A stretch of DNA of 64,000 nucleotides, taken from NCBI RefSeq assembly GCF_022539665.2, contig NC_081337.1, forward strand, positions 2,704,679-2,768,678. Direction: 5' to 3'. Shown piece by piece: positions 61,980 through 64,000 of this stretch (positions within the stretch are counted from its first letter, which is position 1; the number at the start of each line of letters is the position of its first letter). This DNA is from Daphnia carinata (lineage: Eukaryota; Arthropoda; Branchiopoda; Diplostraca; Daphniidae). Both the position numbers and the translations under genes were made by a program. The notes beneath the pieces are model-generated. The model was not told where the DNA came from, ran no database searches, and saw nothing but the letters and a program-made list of their open reading frames with translations.

Positions 61980-62308
61980 ATTCTTTGTCTAATTTTTGTC
62001 GGAGGCCTTGCATGGAGAGAGAGAGAGAGAGAGAGGGAGTCTTTGAAAAAAAAAAAAAAAAAGGCATCTATTTTTATCTGTAAGCCTGTCCGTTTTCTTT
62101 GGTGCCGGTCTTTGACCAGGAGACACTGACCAATAAGGAAAAAAAAAAAAAGGAATAGATTGATTTATGATATGACTTATTGTTTTACATGATTTTCTAG
62201 CTCGTTTTCATTCGTTTTTTTTTTTTTTGTCTCTCTCTCTCTTTGATTTGCAGAGTAAAATGAGCTCGTCCGACCAGAGTAGCAGTACCGGTTCCATGCA
62301 TCAAAAAG
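42969..62308 (+). CDS. Low-complexity Ala/Pro/Gln/His/Asn-rich protein, 3' partial, unidentified
   Basis: Three exons share one consistent frame: 42953-43232 (ATG at 42969, 88 codons), 58314-58730 (139 codons) and 62254-62308 (18 codons plus one base), with clean GT-AG borders. The start reads MWAGSTANEAGQLGG, then a run of about ten Ala, a Thr/Pro stretch with ten Pro, and PYPWDHHHLRHHEEVA. Exon 2 has SPAPEAAHAHVSKPSPS, seven Gln, Asn runs, nine His, then the ordered-looking HWMSVMAEHM and VHYMWNGVE. Exon 3 reads SKMSSSDQSSSTGSMHQK. The gene continues right of the window. Such tracts are common in arthropod transcription factors and RNA-binding regulators (general knowledge). I cannot name the family, because any folded domain lies downstream. 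The frame choice for exon 1 rests on phase agreement and on the absence of stops. Confidence 0.65.
45222..45245 (+). repeat. (TG)n microsatellite
   Basis: About 12 uninterrupted TG units, followed by a short GATGAT stretch. Confidence 0.9.
49617..49640. repeat. Perfect short hairpin
   Basis: TTTGTGTTTC and GAAACACAAA form a 10-bp stem around the loop TGTA. It is too short for a miRNA precursor, and flanking bases do not extend the stem. Confidence 0.7.
52501..52536 (+). repeat. (GT)18 microsatellite
   Basis: Eighteen uninterrupted GT units, the longest dinucleotide array in the window. Confidence 0.95.
53335..53369 (+). repeat. (CTT)n microsatellite
   Basis: About 11 CTT units. Similar arrays lie at about 5565-5596 and 39791-39816. 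Confidence 0.9.
55603..55610 (+). promoter_or_regulatory. TATA-box-like site (TATAAAAG)
   Basis: A consensus TATA element flanked by GC-rich bases (CGCCG before, GAACCGACGAGACGG after), on the sense strand within the 15-kb intron. No clear ORF follows. Confidence 0.3.
59231..59259 (+). repeat. (TC)n microsatellite
   Basis: About 14 TC units. A similar (CT)n run is at 48042-48060. Confidence 0.9.
60503..60526. repeat. 24-bp perfect palindrome
   Basis: Half-site AAAAGGGGTTTA is followed directly by its reverse complement. It sits in a 700-bp patch with many GGGG/CCCC and A/T runs. Confidence 0.8.
61890..61978 (+). repeat. Pyrimidine mirror-like tract: T runs then 45 C
   Basis: Two T-runs (about 22 and 16 bases, split by one C) lead into 45 consecutive C at 61934-61978. 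A GA repeat follows at about 62015-62036. The minus strand is poly-G, able in principle to form G-quadruplexes or triplex DNA. Run length is likely uncertain in the assembly. Confidence 0.85.
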
Positions 62309-62619
62309 GTAAATACGAACTGATTGACTAGCTAAGGAATGTACGTGTCTACTATTAGGCTTGTTTATCTCTCTTGTGTTGTCCACACACGCTCTTCTGC
62401 GTTCGCTATCAAAAGTTAAAGCAAGGCAGACGTCTCGTCTAACCCGAACAAAGATCGTCTATGGACACCAAAGACTCGTTTTCTATTTTTGAAAGAAGAA
62501 AAAAAAACAAAAGAATAGTCGACGTTTCTTGAATAGTGAAATTGAACGATTTTTCACAACACGAGGCGCTTTTGTGAAAGCTGTGCATATTTCAGATTGG
62601 CTATCTCAAAAATGGGATG

Positions 62620-62654
<35 letters not shown>

Positions 62655-64000
62655 GAAGCAGTGGTGCAGGAATTCAAAGTTCTATTGGAATCTGAATTTT
62701 TTGTTGTCCTTAAATTTACAAAAATGCGCAATCCCCCCCCCCCCCTTCAAAGAACCGGTCCGTTGAGCTATTATAAAAAGACTGGCAATTTTCATCTCGC
62801 ATCGAGAACATATTTTCACATAATTTTTGTTCAAAACACATTGAATAGACACGATTCAAATATAGAAATTTTAGCGAATATTTTTCGCTACAGTTTTTAA
62901 ATCAAATAATTCAAACGGAACCGGTCCCCCCTCTCCCTCATTTTACTTTCAGTGCAAGGGATGGGGGGTGGGTTTAAACTATACACATTTATTCATATAC
63001 GACAGGAAAGAAGCTGGAAAAACGGCCATAGTGTCGTAAAAAAAAAAAAAAACAACAACACGCCAGCGGTATCGTAAAACATTTTTTGAATAGGGATAAA
63101 AATGTGACCCTCTTCTTATTTCTGACGTGGGACAATCGGGACGGTCGCATCCCGATAGTTTTTTTTTTTTGAACGTGTGCGCGCGCAAACATTGGAAACA
63201 GAAAGAAAAATCTTTTAAATAAATTGCACGATAGCGATAGAACTGTAGTTCGCCTTGAGCTACAAAGAGGTAGAATTTTCTTTCGTTGAGATGGGTAGGA
63301 GGAGCGCGTTGGAGAAAGAAATAACAACAGGAAAAAAAAAAAAGAAACATTCTCGGCGTGAAAGAAAGCGGTAGAAAACACGCGAACGAAGAGAAATGAA
63401 GAATACTATATGGGCAACAGGTCGAAGCGCGAACACACTAAAACAAATAGAGGGGACCGCGAAGCGAGCACGTTAGGCAGCGTGAAACTGACGAGACACT
63501 TGAATCGGCCGCACAACTATCAGTTCGCCCATCTCTACCGTTTTCAAAGAATAGAGGGGAGGTGTGTCCAACCTCCTACGGTAAACATTGCGCGCGCAAG
63601 TTCCGTTGTGAAAGACATTCACGCGGTACGCGTGCGATTCGCTTACCGTTAACGAGTGACGTTTTTTTAACGTGATACACACAGCGAATTATTTGCCGTA
63701 ATCAATCGCACTTCAATGAGGCTCGATCCGTACGATCAACTGTTTGGTAAGTTTAGTTTAGTTTTTTTTTTTGTGTTGTATTCACGAACCAGTTTCACAA
63801 ATGTGTTGCCTATCGAAATAATAACGTCATCTTCCGAGTTTCTCTTTTCCTTTGGAGAGGGGGGCAGCCTGTTATCGATCACGATCTGTTGATAAGCCAT
63901 TGTACGTTTGGGTGATAGTTGGGCCGAAGAAAAACTGGAAAGAAAAGAACGGGGTGTGTTTGACGCCTGTCGGACAGCGCAAGAGCAATAATCAAAAGCG
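62309..64000 (+). other. Intron to right edge, containing an alternative first exon
   Basis: After the donor at 62309 no further exon of the long transcript is visible. The segment 63360-63720 is less AT-rich and probably a promoter and leader for the start at 63716. Confidence 0.5.
63716..63746 (+). CDS. Candidate alternative first exon (MRLDPYDQLF)
   Basis: ATG at 63716 opens MRLDPYDQLF and runs into a consensus donor (TTTGGTAAGT) at 63747, leaving one base (phase 1). The last exon of the upstream transcript, 62254-62308, also ends in phase 1, so both could splice to the same downstream exon. This gives a short isoform without the Ala/Pro/Gln/His-rich N-terminus. It could instead be the first exon of another gene. 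Confidence 0.45.

Larger units (their letters stand above)
58731..62253 (+). other. 3.5-kb intron of the 43-kb gene, homopolymer-rich
   Basis: Phase-0 donor GAGGTAAAT and acceptor TTGCAG at 62251-62253. Contains A and T runs of 12 to 32 bases, (TC)n, a perfect palindrome at 60503-60526, and a T/C tract at 61890-61978. No coding exon recognised. Confidence 0.65.

Noticed and set aside
61872-62129. Frame encoding long Phe and Pro runs
   Set aside because: Direct translation of the T-run and C-run; not a real gene.

Overview
This is a eukaryotic, AT-rich window whose coding parts are split into many short exons. Introns in the gene-dense part are mostly 55-75 nt with clean GT-AG borders. Together with the protein families present this suggests an arthropod; a Daphnia-like branchiopod crustacean is my best guess (inference, no species marker seen). 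No operons, CRISPR arrays, rRNA, convincing tRNAs or transposon coding regions were found.

Layout. (1) About 730-10,400, plus strand: the 3' part of a large PDZ-PH-RhoGAP gene orthologous to ARHGAP21/23 (fly RhoGAP19D); its 5' end lies left of the window. (2) 11,089-12,157, minus strand: a complete four-exon ELP5 gene (Elongator subunit), tail-to-tail with the RhoGAP gene. (3) 12,458-26,992, plus strand: a 20-exon USP48 deubiquitinase gene, head-to-head with ELP5 across a 300-bp shared promoter. Its catalytic and first DUSP exons are compact; the last third is spread over 11 kb by long introns. One exon carries an apparent one-base deletion. (4) About 27,000-42,950: mostly homopolymer-rich noncoding DNA with a few weak coding candidates, mainly minus-strand blocks at 27.6-30.4 kb and a TATA-linked small ORF near 34.97 kb. 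(5) 42,953 to the right edge, plus strand: the 5' part of an unidentified gene encoding a low-complexity Ala/Pro/Gln/His/Asn-rich protein, with exons at 43.0, 58.3 and 62.3 kb separated by 15 kb and 3.5 kb introns. A separate first exon at 63.7 kb ends in the same splice phase, so two promoters probably feed a shared downstream exon outside the window.

The three recognised genes act in unrelated processes: Rho GTPase control, tRNA wobble-uridine modification and deubiquitination. Their closeness looks like ordinary gene packing, apart from the plausible ELP5/USP48 bidirectional promoter. I found no convincing new biological system. The most useful leads are alternative transcript ends in the RhoGAP gene, the USP48 frame break, the unidentified two-promoter gene, and the minus-strand coding candidates.
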